The translations under genes and the position numbers were made by a program. Below are positions 1-9,995 of a DNA stretch of 64,000 bases, piece by piece (position 1 is the stretch's first letter; every line of letters starts with the position of its first letter). The stretch is from NCBI RefSeq assembly GCF_024347295.1, contig NZ_AP025458.1, positions 2,976,001-3,040,000 on the forward strand. The letters run 5' to 3'. Source of the DNA: Vibrio artabrorum (GTDB taxonomy: Bacteria > Pseudomonadota > Gammaproteobacteria > Enterobacterales > Vibrionaceae). Under the pieces are notes generated by a model. It was not told the DNA's origin and did no database searches. It saw only the letters and a list, made by a program, of their open reading frames with translations.

Positions 1-203
1 GAGATGACATAGCGAGCACTTTGACCGATTAGCGTCGCATTATTTAAACGCCTGAGGGCAACACTCACGATTTGACGAGCAAGATATGAAGATTGGGCGG
101 AGAAAATTTGAATCAGGTACTGTTTATTGTCACACCACTCTTGTTGAGAAAATTGAGCATTAAATAGCTCTTCAGTATTTGCAAGAAATGTAAATGTTTG
201 CAT
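1..203 (-). CDS. FIST-domain protein, N-terminal fragment (cut by window edge)
   Basis: An open frame enters from the left edge and starts at an ATG at 203-201, preceded by an AGAGG ribosome site. The 67 visible residues begin MQTFTFLANTEELF and include FSAQSSYLARQIVSVALRRL, which looks like the start of a FIST sensory domain. In vibrios such domains often precede GGDEF/EAL c-di-GMP domains, but nothing beyond the N-terminus is visible here, so the output domain is inference. It lies downstream of yigB on the same strand with a 146-bp gap, so it may have its own promoter. Confidence 0.6.
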   Translation of the reverse strand, partial: MQTFTFLANTEELFNAQFSQQEWCDNKQYLIQIFSAQSSYLARQIVSVALRRLNNATLIGQSARYVI

Positions 204-349
204 TCCAACCTCTGTTCAAAATCAAGTGAAGTAACAACTTGTGATTGCTGTGACTAAAATGAATAGATAAAAAAGAGTCAACAATTATTCTAAGCAGGGT
301 TTTTAAAATATCACTATCAAAATGACGATACAGCAAGCTCATCGATCAA

Positions 350-1066
350 CTAAATTAATCGCATCAGGTCACTCAGTTGAGCTATCTCAATATCGGGCAG
401 TACGCTTACCTTTGCAGATTGGTACACATTAGAACCCGTGTCATTAAACCAGCACGCTTGGAAGCCATTTTGCTTTGCTCCGTAGACATCCGTTCTCAGG
501 TGATCGCCAATATGAAGAATATTCTCAGCGTCACAAGCTAGGTATTGCTGAGCTTTATCAAACATATCTGGGTAGGGTTTTGCTCTGCCATCTGGGCCGG
601 CTTTAAGGATTAATTGAAAGTAGTGCCCTAAACCAATTTTATATGGGTCAACATTGCCGTTGGTAATTGCAACCAGAGGAATACGTTGACTAAGCTCAGT
701 CATCACCCGGTGCGTTTCTTGAGGCACATCAACTTGATTACGCAGCCACAATGCATGCTCTATTCCCTTGCGGGCCGCTTGTTCTGCTTGCTGCAGAGAA
801 TACCCCAATTGCAGCAAACCACTCTTAATTTGGGTTTCACGCCACACGGTGACATCATGCTTTAACTCTGGGTTTTCCAATGCGACGCGTTGCTTCACAG
901 CTTGCCACTCATCCAGCGACAAAGAAGCGGACACCGGGTGCTTTCGATACAGCCACTGGGCCATCTCTTTCTCAACCTTCATGATCACAGGCCAGTTGTC
1001 GTACAGGGTATCATCCAAGTCAAAAGTCATCGCTTTAATGACTTTCAACCCTCGATAAATTCGCAT
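350..1066 (-). CDS. yigB: HAD-family phosphatase YigB
   Basis: 238-residue HAD hydrolase. YigB dephosphorylates the riboflavin intermediate 5-amino-6-(5-phosphoribitylamino)uracil and FMN in the cytoplasm. The motif FDLDDTLYDN carries the nucleophile D16 and acid/base D18; T135 in ITNG, K163 in GRAKPY, and the acidic pair in HIGDHLRTD (D188, D193) complete the HAD active site. The length matches E. coli YigB. It is the last gene of the lptM-lysA-dapF-DUF484-xerC-yigB run, 13 bp after xerC, as in enterobacteria and vibrios. Confidence 0.93.
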   Translation of the reverse strand: MRIYRGLKVIKAMTFDLDDTLYDNWPVIMKVEKEMAQWLYRKHPVSASLSLDEWQAVKQRVALENPELKHDVTVWRETQIKSGLLQLGYSLQQAEQAARKGIEHALWLRNQVDVPQETHRVMTELSQRIPLVAITNGNVDPYKIGLGHYFQLILKAGPDGRAKPYPDMFDKAQQYLACDAENILHIGDHLRTDVYGAKQNGFQACWFNDTGSNVYQSAKVSVLPDIEIAQLSDLMRLI

Positions 1067-1079
1067 AGTAAACCTTAAT

Positions 1080-2012
1080 CTAATCTTTGCTCTTCTTACG
1101 CGCTCTTGGGTGAGCTTGATCGTAAGCTTGTGCTAAATGTTGGAAGTCTAAGTGAGTATAAATTTGGGTGGTCGAGATATTTTCATGGCCAAGCAACTCT
1201 TGCACAGCACGAAGGTTTTGGCTTGACTCCAGCACGTGTGTAGCAAAGGAGTGACGCAGTTTATGTGGGCTAATATGACTGGCAACGGCCTGCTTCTTAC
1301 CCCACTCTTCCATACGCTTCTGAACACTGCGATGAGAAATACGGGTCCCGAGTTTAGAGACAAATAATGCGGTCTCACCCGGCGAAGCCAATTCACCGCG
1401 TACTTTTAACCATTTATCGACCCACTCTTTGGCTAATCCTGAAAACGGTGCTTTGCGTTCTTTATCGCCCTTACCAATCACTCGGATTTCGCCCTGCCGA
1501 GCCAACACATCTTTCAAGTTGATACCGACCAGCTCGGCTAATCGTAACCCCGCACCATACATCACTTCCATCATCGCTCGATCACGAATTGACAGTGGAT
1601 CGTCCTCATTCACATCGAGCAGTTGACCCACCTCGTCCACGTCGAGGTTTTTAGGCAAAGGGCGTTGTTTGCGAGGTGCTGAGACCCCTTTGGCTGGATT
1701 AGCGGTCATTTCGCCACGCAACACCAGGAAATCAAAGAAGCTGCGCAATGAAGATAAGCGCGTTGCAATGCTGCTCGCCTTCATTCCCTCACGCATGCCT
1801 TTACTGGCAAGTTGTCTGACCCACGCCGCATCAACTTGTCCCCAGTCTTTCACCCCTAACGTAACTAAATGACCGGCCATGGTTTCAAGTTGTTGTTTGT
1901 AATTACGTTGGGTGTGTAGGCTGAGTCCCTTCTCACTTCTCAGATATTCATAGAAGCGAGAAAGTGGCGTTTGAAGACTGTTAGGAAGAGGTATTTTGGG
2001 CTCTAGGCTCAT
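1080..2012 (-). CDS. xerC: Tyrosine recombinase XerC
   Basis: 310-residue site-specific recombinase. With XerD it resolves chromosome dimers at dif during division. It has an N-terminal SAM-like DNA-binding domain (about 15-105) and a C-terminal catalytic domain. All six catalytic residues are visible: R157, K181, H250, R253, H276 and nucleophile Y285. The chosen ATG overlaps the end of the DUF484 gene by 32 bp, giving an N-terminus about ten residues longer than the enterobacterial protein; translational coupling is likely. Confidence 0.95.
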   Translation of the reverse strand: MSLEPKIPLPNSLQTPLSRFYEYLRSEKGLSLHTQRNYKQQLETMAGHLVTLGVKDWGQVDAAWVRQLASKGMREGMKASSIATRLSSLRSFFDFLVLRGEMTANPAKGVSAPRKQRPLPKNLDVDEVGQLLDVNEDDPLSIRDRAMMEVMYGAGLRLAELVGINLKDVLARQGEIRVIGKGDKERKAPFSGLAKEWVDKWLKVRGELASPGETALFVSKLGTRISHRSVQKRMEEWGKKQAVASHISPHKLRHSFATHVLESSQNLRAVQELLGHENISTTQIYTHLDFQHLAQAYDQAHPRARKKSKD

Positions 2013-2679
2013 TATTTATCTGCCAAGGTAAGGTGTCCGCCAGATGCGCGACAACAAGCGCTAAATGACGTAAAAAGAGCGTATCCATATGGGGTTGAAA
2101 ATGCCCGCCATCTTCACTAGAAAAGGCGAGTAAACCCAATGGAGACGGCTTAGCAAGCGGTAACACTACATAAGAGCCTAGCTCTGGAACTGGGTAATCA
2201 CCAAACAAATCGTATCTATCGGCTTTTCTCAAGCGCCCTAAGTAAGCATCTTTGCCATTAAAATGGTTAAGCGAAAACTTCGAGTACCCTTCGGCATTCA
2301 GCTGATAACAGCCTGATTGCGATAGTATTCGTATATAGGCTTTAAGCCCAAGCTCTAACGCTTTTTGCTCAACCGCTTTAATCACCTGCATGAAGTCACT
2401 GCATTTCAGCACGTGAGCTTGCAGATCCATAAACTCATAGAAGGTTCTATCGTTATTCGCTGCCAACGACATCAAACCCGTGATCTCTTCTTCTAGCTCT
2501 TCGATTCGATGACGCTGGCGTTTCAGCTGCACCTCAACCAAAGATACAGCGCCCTGCTCAACGTTGTTGATTGCAAGGCGATCGACCAAATCTTTTCGGT
2601 CTTGGAAAAAATCAGGGTGATCACGTAAATATTCCGCGACCACTTCTGCGGTAAGTGTATCGGCTTCAACGTAAGACAA
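1981..2679 (-). CDS. DUF484 family protein
   Basis: 232 residues. It has a short helical N-terminus with the family hallmark EYLRDHPDFF, a probable coiled coil (about 50-75, rich in E/L/R), then a GAF-like domain. No enzyme residues are recognisable. DUF484 genes are typically located between dapF and xerC, as here, but their role is unknown; a regulatory link to XerC or cell division is only suggested by position. The 3' end overlaps the xerC start by 32 bp. Confidence 0.88.
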   Translation of the reverse strand: MSYVEADTLTAEVVAEYLRDHPDFFQDRKDLVDRLAINNVEQGAVSLVEVQLKRQRHRIEELEEEITGLMSLAANNDRTFYEFMDLQAHVLKCSDFMQVIKAVEQKALELGLKAYIRILSQSGCYQLNAEGYSKFSLNHFNGKDAYLGRLRKADRYDLFGDYPVPELGSYVVLPLAKPSPLGLLAFSSEDGGHFQPHMDTLFLRHLALVVAHLADTLPWQINNEPRAQNTSS

Positions 2680-2723
2680 AACCTATCCTTTATTTATATG
2701 ACGCTATTTATTATGGCGTGTTA

Positions 2724-3554
2724 TTAGCAAGAGAGTTGACCATCAAACACATGCGTTGCAGGGCCTGTCATAAACAGAGGTTTACCTGGCCCTTGCCAAC
2801 TAATCTGTAAATCACCACCAGGTAAACGAACCTTCACATTCTCAGCCAGTAAGCCTTGAGTAATGCCAACGGCAACTGCGCCACATGCACCGCTGCCACA
2901 GGCCTGAGTTTCACCCGCACCGCGCTCGTAAACACGCAGGCGAACTTCTTCACGGTTAATGACCTGCATAAAGCCAGCATTAACACGCTCAGGGAAGCGT
3001 TCGTGTGATTCAAGTAGTGGGCCTAAGGCATCTACATCCGCCGTGTCGACGTCATCGACCACGGTCACCACATGTGGGTTACCCATGCTTACCGCACCAC
3101 AGAACAAGGTGTGTACATCCGTTCTTAGAATATACGTCTTCTCTGGCTGCTTCGCCTTAAATGGAATCTTGCTTGGTTCGAACTCAGGAATGCCCATGTT
3201 CACCGTGATCAGATCATTCTCTTCAATCTTGAGCACCATTTTACCTTTTTTGGTGCTGACATGGATGCTGTACTTATTCGTTAAGCCTTTCATGCGAACG
3301 AATCGTGCAAAACAACGAGCACCATTCCCACACTGCTCTACTTCACTGCCATCGGCATTGAATATGCGGTAATGGAAGTCCGTTTCTGGATCATAGGGAG
3401 CCTCAACCACAAGTAGCTGATCAAAGCCCACGCCAGTGTGACGATCCGCCAAACGACGGATCAAATCTGGAGAAAAGAAAATATTTTGAGTAATGCAGTC
3501 CACGACCATGAAATCATTGCCCAAACCATGCATTTTAGAAAAGTGGAAGTGCAT
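2724..3554 (-). CDS. dapF: Diaminopimelate epimerase DapF
   Basis: 276 residues, the normal length. It interconverts LL- and meso-diaminopimelate, the precursor of lysine and the peptidoglycan cross-link, in a cofactor-free two-base mechanism. The paired catalytic cysteines are C75 in EQCGNGARC and C219 in ACGSGACG. The N-terminus [15 protein letters not shown] is typical. It lies 11 bp downstream of lysA, so the last two steps of lysine synthesis are co-transcribed. Confidence 0.97.
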   Translation of the reverse strand: MHFHFSKMHGLGNDFMVVDCITQNIFFSPDLIRRLADRHTGVGFDQLLVVEAPYDPETDFHYRIFNADGSEVEQCGNGARCFARFVRMKGLTNKYSIHVSTKKGKMVLKIEENDLITVNMGIPEFEPSKIPFKAKQPEKTYILRTDVHTLFCGAVSMGNPHVVTVVDDVDTADVDALGPLLESHERFPERVNAGFMQVINREEVRLRVYERGAGETQACGSGACGAVAVGITQGLLAENVKVRLPGGDLQISWQGPGKPLFMTGPATHVFDGQLSC

Positions 3555-3565
3555 AACGCTTAAAA

Positions 3566-4819
3566 TTACTCCGGAATAATGTTTTCAAGTTCCCACAGAC
3601 TCGTCAACTCTTCACGCTGACGAACCAAGTGAGTTTTATCGCCATCCACCATCACTTCAGCCGCACGCGAACGAGTGTTGTAGTTGGATGACATCGCGAA
3701 GCCATAAGCACCCGCAGAACGAACAGCCAGTAGATCGCCTTCTTCAAGCACAAGGTCACGATCTTTGCCTAGGAAATCCCCTGTCTCACAGATAGGACCA
3801 ACCAAGTCGTACGTCACGGCTTCACCCTGACGAGGGATCACTGGCACAATATCTTGCCAAGCTTGGTAAAGTGCCGGGCGCATCAGGTCATTCATTGCCG
3901 CATCAATAATGGCAAAGTTTTTATACTCTGTTGGCTTGAGGAACTCGACTTGCGTTAATAGTACACCAGCGTTGGCAGCAATCGCTCTGCCAGGCTCGAA
4001 AATCAGCTCTAGATCAGAATGATTGGCTAAGCGAGCCAATAAGGCTTTTGCGTAGTCAGAAGGCTGTGGTGGTAGTTCATCACGATAAACCACACCCAAG
4101 CCACCGCCAACATCAAGGTGTTTGATGTTGATACCGTTGGCGCGTAGCTGGTCAATCAGTGCAAGTAGGCGATCGGTAGCATCAATGAAAGGTTCGATAT
4201 CCGTTAACTGAGAACCGATGTGGCAATCAATACCGTGGATAGATAAGTTATCGAGTGTTTTTGCAAATGCATAGACGGCAGGCGCACGGTCAAAAGCAAT
4301 ACCAAACTTGTTATCACGCAGACCCGTAGAGATATAAGGATGAGTGTTGGCATCAACGTCTGGGTTGATACGCAGTGATATCGGCGCTTTAACACCCAGC
4401 TCACCAGCCACTTTATTCAGTCGCTCAAGCTCTGGCTCAGACTCTACGTTGAAACACTTAATGTTCAACTCAAGTGCACGCTTCATTTCAGCGGCTGTTT
4501 TGCCAACACCTGAGAACACGACCTTAGCCGGATCACCACCGGCTGCAACCACACGCTCTAACTCACCACCAGAAACAATGTCAAAACCCGATCCCAAACG
4601 CGCAAGTGTATTCAACACGCCAAGGTTCGAGTTAGCTTTAACGGCATAACACACCAAGTGTGGATGATCACCAACTGACGAATCAAACGCATTCCAGTGG
4701 CGTTCTAATGTGGCACGAGAATATACATACAGCGGGGTACCATATTGCTCTGCTAATTGTGAAAGTGCGACGTTCTCAGCCCAAAGTTGGCCATCTTCCT
4801 GATAGTTGAAGTAATCCAA
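3566..4819 (-). CDS. lysA: Diaminopimelate decarboxylase LysA
   Basis: 417-residue PLP-dependent fold-III decarboxylase that makes L-lysine from meso-diaminopimelate. K61 in CYAVKANSN is the Schiff-base lysine; DCHIGSQ, the glycine-rich GGGLGV and EPGRAI bind the PLP phosphate; GPICETGDF carries the substrate-side cysteine donated across the dimer. It sits between lptM and dapF on the same strand. No lysine riboswitch was seen in the short leader. Confidence 0.96.
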   Translation of the reverse strand: MDYFNYQEDGQLWAENVALSQLAEQYGTPLYVYSRATLERHWNAFDSSVGDHPHLVCYAVKANSNLGVLNTLARLGSGFDIVSGGELERVVAAGGDPAKVVFSGVGKTAAEMKRALELNIKCFNVESEPELERLNKVAGELGVKAPISLRINPDVDANTHPYISTGLRDNKFGIAFDRAPAVYAFAKTLDNLSIHGIDCHIGSQLTDIEPFIDATDRLLALIDQLRANGINIKHLDVGGGLGVVYRDELPPQPSDYAKALLARLANHSDLELIFEPGRAIAANAGVLLTQVEFLKPTEYKNFAIIDAAMNDLMRPALYQAWQDIVPVIPRQGEAVTYDLVGPICETGDFLGKDRDLVLEEGDLLAVRSAGAYGFAMSSNYNTRSRAAEVMVDGDKTHLVRQREELTSLWELENIIPE

Positions 4820-4861
4820 AGTTCTTATCCCTTATAAATAACGATTTCTGCGTGTTTTCAC

Positions 4862-4978
4862 TTATTGTGATGGTTCAGTCTGCTGCACAGGATCAGGATT
4901 GTACAACGGACCCGTTTGACCACAACCAGAAAGCCCGACAACGGACACCATAAACAGAGCGGTAATTAATTTTTTCAT
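4862..4978 (-). CDS. lptM: Small outer-membrane lipoprotein LptM (YifL)
   Basis: 38 residues starting MKKLITALFMVSVVGLSGCG. The lipobox LSGC gives a mature protein beginning at C19, with a motif GQTGPLYNPD that is the family hallmark. LptM helps LptD assemble in the LPS translocon. A longer frame opens upstream, but the lipoprotein signal fixes this start. It lies upstream of lysA as in E. coli (yifL-dapF) and is divergent from cyaY, sharing a gap of about 75 bp. Confidence 0.9.
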   Translation of the reverse strand: MKKLITALFMVSVVGLSGCGQTGPLYNPDPVQQTEPSQ

Positions 4979-5053
4979 TTTGCATATCGTGATTATTAAC
5001 TCAATGCCCCCTATAATCGCACCACACTCAGGAAAAGCAATAGGATAGAAAGG

Positions 5054-5368
5054 ATGAATGAGACTGAATTTCATCAGTTGGTCGATATACAGATGCAAAA
5101 CATCGAAGAAGCTATCGATGAATCAGAGGCTGATATTGATTACGAAGTGACTGGCAATGTGATGACGCTGGAATTTGAAAACCGCAGCCAAATCATTATT
5201 AACCGCCAAGAGCCCATGCGTGAGATCTGGTTAGCGTCTAAATCTGGCGGCTTCCACTTCAAACTTATCGATGATAAATGGACATGCTCTAAGACAGGTA
5301 TAGAACTGTTTGAGATGGTCAAAGAAGAATGCGTGAAGCATGCTGGTGAAGAGATTAACTGGGTATAA
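5054..5368 (+). CDS. cyaY: Frataxin-like iron donor CyaY
   Basis: 104 residues. Frataxin homolog that binds iron and modulates IscS during Fe-S cluster assembly in the cytosol. Helix 1 is acidic (IEEAIDESEADIDYE) as expected for the iron surface, followed by the beta-sheet signature NRQEPMREIWLASKSGGFHF and the W in DDKWTCSKTG. The ATG follows AGAAAGG. It is divergent from lptM and convergent with cyaA, the arrangement that gave the gene its name. Confidence 0.96.
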   Translation: MNETEFHQLVDIQMQNIEEAIDESEADIDYEVTGNVMTLEFENRSQIIINRQEPMREIWLASKSGGFHFKLIDDKWTCSKTGIELFEMVKEECVKHAGEEINWV

Positions 5369-5384
5369 ATGTTTTATACAAAAT

Positions 5385-5413
5385 AAAAAGGAGTGAATTT
5401 ACCACTCCTTTTT
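5385..5413. terminator. Bidirectional terminator between cyaY and cyaA
   Basis: An 11-bp perfect stem, AAAAAGGAGTG (5385-5395) with CACTCCTTTTT (5403-5413), and a 7-nt loop. T runs on both strands make it usable by both convergent genes. Confidence 0.88.
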
Positions 5414-5433
5414 GTCCCTTTCTCGCAAAAGCC

Positions 5434-7962
5434 CTAGATATTGACTATCTTTGAATTTCGAGAAGACAAGGTAGCATCATTGCGGTAAGGCACAACATAA
5501 GAATGGCCTTCTTCCGGATGAACAATTTGATAATACTGAGGCAGATTGAAATTAATCAACTTAGATGACACATTCGTTTCATCTTTTACTGAGGTGTAGA
5601 AAGAGTTCACGCTTGCGATCATCACATCTTTCTCACCACTGTACTGGTGATACATCTCAACTTGATTCGATTCATCCAAAACATAAATATTGAAGCCTTT
5701 CTCCGTGTCTTCAAAGAAGAACTGGATTAAACCCTCACTTGCAAAACCATCAACCACTTCCGGTAATTGATACTCTTGCTCTTTGTCCAACATCTGTAAA
5801 GGTGAACCTTTCAGTTTGTTGGTTGAAATACTTCGGTAAAAATCAACCGAGTTTTCCAGCATCTGTACCGACACGCCGCGACGCTCGAAAAACAGACCAA
5901 ACATCTTGTTCGCTAAACGGATAGCCTTAAAACGACGACGTTTTTCAGGTTCAATCGGTTTCAATCGCAAATCAATGCATTCAGCCAACAGTTGGTACAC
6001 CATGTTACGCATCACGCCACGTAGATTTTTGCTGTAACAGAACACATCGACTGATTCTGGCGGTAAAGCGTCTTGGTGCATTTTACCCAAGACTGTTTTA
6101 AGGGCATCTAACATCGCGGTATCCCCCTGGAAATGAAGCGTACGTACTTCATGCCAAGAGTTACGATAAACCAGATCAACACTGCCGACTAAACTCTTGC
6201 CTTCCTCACCAAAACTGAAAATATCGGTATTCTTAAGATCTACCTTCAATTCCCGAGGGCTTAATTCAGACGTCGGATCATTTTCAAAGTTGATAAACAT
6301 TGCCAACTGACTTATCTCACACGGACTCGCCAGTGCTTGCATACTTGGGCGGCGCTTACGCAAAGAAAACGTATTACGCAGGTCACTGACCATTTGATAG
6401 AACTTATCGATATCAATGTGGGCATCACGAACCACAGAGTGCAAACGTGTCGATTCAGTAATCAAACCATTAAAGAACGACCAAGCAACCAATTTACTCA
6501 AGTACTCATGGTGCTCTAGAGAAGGTTGCCCCAAAATACGGTGCGCAATCAGCGGCTGTTTATACAAATACCAACCCGCTTTGTTGGACTGACTCTGACG
6601 AACTTCAATAAAGCTCAAATCAGGTTCGTGGAGATCCGGGGAGATCTGCGGATTCAGTAGCGTCACTTTGCCGGGTAAAACCTCAAACGCAGCATAAAGC
6701 TTACGCGCCAAGATACTGATATCTTGTGGGCTAATGGCTGAAGTAATATCGTTACGGCGTGCAAACTGAATCAAATTACGATAACTCAACATCAATGCAT
6801 CAAGCAGTGCATGGTGCACCACTTTAACCTGCTCGACCTTCCAATTACGACGATTATCAAGTTCCGCAATGGTTTCATGCCCCCAGTTCCAAGACTTCGT
6901 CATCTCGGTTAAGGCTTCACGACGCCACAACACAGAGCCGATATCCGCTTCACGTGACAATTTCTCGTGAGTCTTAAGGTAAAAACAGCGTCTCACTAAA
7001 TCCAATCGAGTATGGTCATTAATACGCTCTAAATAGCGTGTCACCTTCTCTAACATCAGATAATAACTATCCATGCCGTACAGATCAGGCTCATCAGCGA
7101 AGAATCGACGCTTAGTATCAATACTCAGCAATTGAGTATTTGGGTATTCCCATGAATAAGCTTCTAACAGGATCGCCTTCAAAACGGATTTATACGGTGA
7201 GTCGATACTCTTATAGAGTTGCCATAAGTTCGAACCAAAATACTCTTCCGCAGGAATGCGGTTTAGCTTACCGAAATCAATCCACTGCGAGCAATCAAGA
7301 TAACCATCCTGACATAAGCCTTGGACATATTGGTCATAACACTCCTCCATTTCAGGAGGAATAATCTGCCACAACAACCGTTGGCCAGCTAAACGAACAG
7401 CTGAACGGTAGAACTCATCAAGCAGCAATAAATGCTGTGAGGATCCACAGTTATCACCGGTCATCTCTTCCGAGTGGTTCGAGCGGAAACGCTTTTCATC
7501 CATCAAGAAGAAGTTGGCTTCAACCCCCAAAGTTTCAGCCCAATCAGTAATAAGCAGACATTTATTTGTCAGGCTATCGCGTGATGCACCATCCATATCA
7601 GAAGAAACACATACCCAAATATCGAGATCACTTGAGGTACTTTGGCCAATAGAGGAGGTGCTCCCCATGGTATAGAGACCAAGGATTGCAGGTTCAGCAG
7701 ATTCGGTTAGCTTGCCACCCAGCGTCAATTCGGTATCAGAAACAAATTGCTTTTGGAATGCGTTCAGCGTGAAGCTACGAATGCCAAAAGGAACTTGTTG
7801 ATCGAAATAACCGGGCATCATGGGATGATTGAAATGAAGCAGTGCAGGAATAAGATTAAAAACTCGTTGGCTTTGCACACTCATCAGCGCCAACGCACGC
7901 TCAATGCGTTGTTGATTTAGATTGTCTAATCGTTGAATCAAAGTCTGAGTGTAAGCCTTCAA
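5434..7962 (-). CDS. cyaA: Class I adenylate cyclase CyaA
   Basis: Makes cAMP from ATP, the signal for CRP. The N-terminal half is catalytic, with the nucleotidyltransferase motif GSTSSIGQSTSSDLDIW (metal aspartates D112 and D114 counted from the chosen start); the C-terminal half is the regulatory part that responds to EIIA-Glc in enterics. I chose the TTG at 7962-7960, preceded by AAGGA at proper spacing, giving 842 residues and aligning LKAYTQTLIQRL with the E. coli start, where TTG is also used. An ATG ten codons upstream (7992) is an alternative. Confidence 0.94.
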   Translation of the reverse strand: MKAYTQTLIQRLDNLNQQRIERALALMSVQSQRVFNLIPALLHFNHPMMPGYFDQQVPFGIRSFTLNAFQKQFVSDTELTLGGKLTESAEPAILGLYTMGSTSSIGQSTSSDLDIWVCVSSDMDGASRDSLTNKCLLITDWAETLGVEANFFLMDEKRFRSNHSEEMTGDNCGSSQHLLLLDEFYRSAVRLAGQRLLWQIIPPEMEECYDQYVQGLCQDGYLDCSQWIDFGKLNRIPAEEYFGSNLWQLYKSIDSPYKSVLKAILLEAYSWEYPNTQLLSIDTKRRFFADEPDLYGMDSYYLMLEKVTRYLERINDHTRLDLVRRCFYLKTHEKLSREADIGSVLWRREALTEMTKSWNWGHETIAELDNRRNWKVEQVKVVHHALLDALMLSYRNLIQFARRNDITSAISPQDISILARKLYAAFEVLPGKVTLLNPQISPDLHEPDLSFIEVRQSQSNKAGWYLYKQPLIAHRILGQPSLEHHEYLSKLVAWSFFNGLITESTRLHSVVRDAHIDIDKFYQMVSDLRNTFSLRKRRPSMQALASPCEISQLAMFINFENDPTSELSPRELKVDLKNTDIFSFGEEGKSLVGSVDLVYRNSWHEVRTLHFQGDTAMLDALKTVLGKMHQDALPPESVDVFCYSKNLRGVMRNMVYQLLAECIDLRLKPIEPEKRRRFKAIRLANKMFGLFFERRGVSVQMLENSVDFYRSISTNKLKGSPLQMLDKEQEYQLPEVVDGFASEGLIQFFFEDTEKGFNIYVLDESNQVEMYHQYSGEKDVMIASVNSFYTSVKDETNVSSKLINFNLPQYYQIVHPEEGHSYVVPYRNDATLSSRNSKIVNI

Positions 7963-7992
7963 GGTAAGTCCTTGGTTTGAGATAAAATGCAC

Positions 7993-8306
7993 TTCTGTTT
8001 AGTTACTGAACGAATTTGGCAACAAAACGTGATCAATTTAACACTTTCACCCTTAATGGTAAAGCAAAGGAATCCGTCTTAATGGCCAATTCTTTAAAGA
8101 CAAAAAGTTAAACTCACGGCGCCGTAGTGTCCTCTTTATTGACTATTTCTAATAATAGCCCATGTTTCAAATGAGATGCCAATCACACTATTTTGGCGAT
8201 ATTATAAAAATATCAAAGCGATCAAAGTATGGAATGATCAAACAGTAAGAATTTTTACCTCATAATGGTAGGATTAAGCTATTAAAGAATCTATGCCGGA
8301 AACACC
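7993..8306. promoter_or_regulatory. Divergent promoter region cyaA / hemC
   Basis: AT-rich intergenic stretch separating two divergent operons; no small ORF with a ribosome site was found. A CRP-like half-site pair, CGTGA-N6-TAACA (8028-8043), matches TGTGA-N6-TCACA at 8 of 10 core bases and lies close upstream of cyaA. This would fit the feedback control of cyaA by cAMP-CRP known in E. coli. The match is imperfect, so the site is tentative. Confidence 0.4.
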
Positions 8307-9245
8307 ATGACAAATTCAGCACCAATCCGTATCGCGACCAGAAAAAGCCCTCTTGCCCTTTGGCAGGCGTACTTTGTCAGGGATGCACTTCTAGCGGCTC
8401 ACCCTGGTTTAGAGGTTGAGTTGGTTACTATGGTGACCAAAGGTGACATCATCCTAGACACCCCACTCGCAAAAGTAGGGGGGAAAGGATTGTTCGTTAA
8501 AGAGCTTGAAGTGGCCATGCTAGAAGGTCGTGCTGATCTCGCGGTTCACTCAATGAAAGATGTCCCTGTCGACTTCCCTGAAGGTCTCGGTCTGGTAACG
8601 ATCTGTGAGCGTGAAGATCCTCGTGATGCTTTCGTATCAAACACTTACAACAATATTGATGAACTACCACAAGGTGCTGTTGTGGGTACATGCAGTCTTC
8701 GACGTCAATGTCAGTTATTGGAATACCGCCCTGACCTCATCATCAAAGAGCTACGCGGCAACGTTGGGACTCGTCTCGGTAAACTCGATGACGGTCAATA
8801 CGATGCGATCGTACTGGCGGCGGCTGGCCTTAAACGTCTAGAGCTAGAAGAACGTATTCGTAGTTTCATCGAACCAGAACAGTCTCTACCGGCTGTAGGT
8901 CAAGGCGCTGTTGGTATTGAGTGTCGTCTTGACGATGAACGTCTAATCAAGCTTCTTGAGCAGCTCAATCACCAAGACACAGCCGATCGAGTACTTTGTG
9001 AACGTGCAATGAACCTGACCCTAGAAGGGGGCTGCCAAGTTCCTATCGGCAGCTACTCACTATTAGATGGCGACACAATCTGGCTGCGTGCGCTTGTCGG
9101 TGAACCCGATGGTTCTAAAATGGTTCGCGGCGAGATCTCAGGTTCTCGTCAGGATGCTGAAGCGCTGGGTGTGGCTCTGGCAAATCAACTGCTGGATGAC
9201 GGTGCGAGAGAGATCTTAACGAAACTCTACGCAGACCAAGAATAA
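8307..9245 (+). CDS. hemC: Porphobilinogen deaminase HemC
   Basis: 312 residues. Polymerises four porphobilinogens to hydroxymethylbilane in heme synthesis. C243 in [12 protein letters not shown] anchors the dipyrromethane cofactor; [14 protein letters not shown] and HSMKDVP are the usual substrate/cofactor loops, and the aspartate in the latter stretch (D85) is catalytic in the family. First gene of hemCDXY; hemD follows after 2 bp. Confidence 0.97.
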   Translation: MTNSAPIRIATRKSPLALWQAYFVRDALLAAHPGLEVELVTMVTKGDIILDTPLAKVGGKGLFVKELEVAMLEGRADLAVHSMKDVPVDFPEGLGLVTICEREDPRDAFVSNTYNNIDELPQGAVVGTCSLRRQCQLLEYRPDLIIKELRGNVGTRLGKLDDGQYDAIVLAAAGLKRLELEERIRSFIEPEQSLPAVGQGAVGIECRLDDERLIKLLEQLNHQDTADRVLCERAMNLTLEGGCQVPIGSYSLLDGDTIWLRALVGEPDGSKMVRGEISGSRQDAEALGVALANQLLDDGAREILTKLYADQE

Positions 9246-9247
9246 TC

Positions 9248-9976
9248 ATGACTGTGTTGGTAACTCGTCCCGGTTCAGAGGGAGAATTGCTTTGCCAACA
9301 ACTCGCGGATGAAGGGATTCAGGCTATCCATCATCCGCTGATTCGTATCGTGCATAATCCAGATTCAGTGGATTTAAGCCCCTTAATCAATAGCAGTGAT
9401 ATCATCATCGCAGTCAGTCACCATGCTGTGACCGCTGCCCAAAACATCCTTTCGAAGACTTCTTTTATTTGGCCCACTTCGGTGCTTTATCTTGGCGTTG
9501 GTCAAAAAAGTGCGCATATTTTAAGCAAAGCCTGCAAACAAAAAGTACACTACCCTCAAGTTAGTGATAGTGAACATTTGCTTAAACTGACTGAACTGAA
9601 GAACGTAGAAAATAAATCTATTTTGATACTACGTGGCAATGGTGGGCGTGAACTCATCAGAGACTCTTTACTCGACCGAGGTGCACAAGTCTCTTATTGT
9701 GAGACCTATCATAGAGAATATATTCCCATTAACGACCACAATACCTATCAAACATGGATAGACAAAAACATATCCAAAGTTGTGATCACGAGTCTGGAAC
9801 AATTGGAGTATCTCTACTCAATCACCCCTGATGAGTATTTGGCTTGGCTTTCAACAAGACAACTGTTTGTCCCGAGCCAACGAATAGCAGATCGAGCACA
9901 ACAACTCGGCTTCTCAAACGTGACCAATACTCAAAGTGCGACGAACCAAATATTACTGGCTGCTCTCCAGCCTTAG
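9248..9976 (+). CDS. hemD: Uroporphyrinogen-III synthase HemD
   Basis: 242 residues. Cyclises hydroxymethylbilane to uroporphyrinogen III with inversion of ring D. The two-lobe fold is recognisable from MTVLVTRPGSEG at the start and the ILRGNGGRELIRDSLLDRGA segment in the middle. As usual for HemD, overall sequence is poorly conserved, so the call leans on motif, length and position between hemC and hemX. Confidence 0.93.
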   Translation: MTVLVTRPGSEGELLCQQLADEGIQAIHHPLIRIVHNPDSVDLSPLINSSDIIIAVSHHAVTAAQNILSKTSFIWPTSVLYLGVGQKSAHILSKACKQKVHYPQVSDSEHLLKLTELKNVENKSILILRGNGGRELIRDSLLDRGAQVSYCETYHREYIPINDHNTYQTWIDKNISKVVITSLEQLEYLYSITPDEYLAWLSTRQLFVPSQRIADRAQQLGFSNVTNTQSATNQILLAALQP

Positions 9977-9995
9977 CTAGAAACAGGAAATAAGC

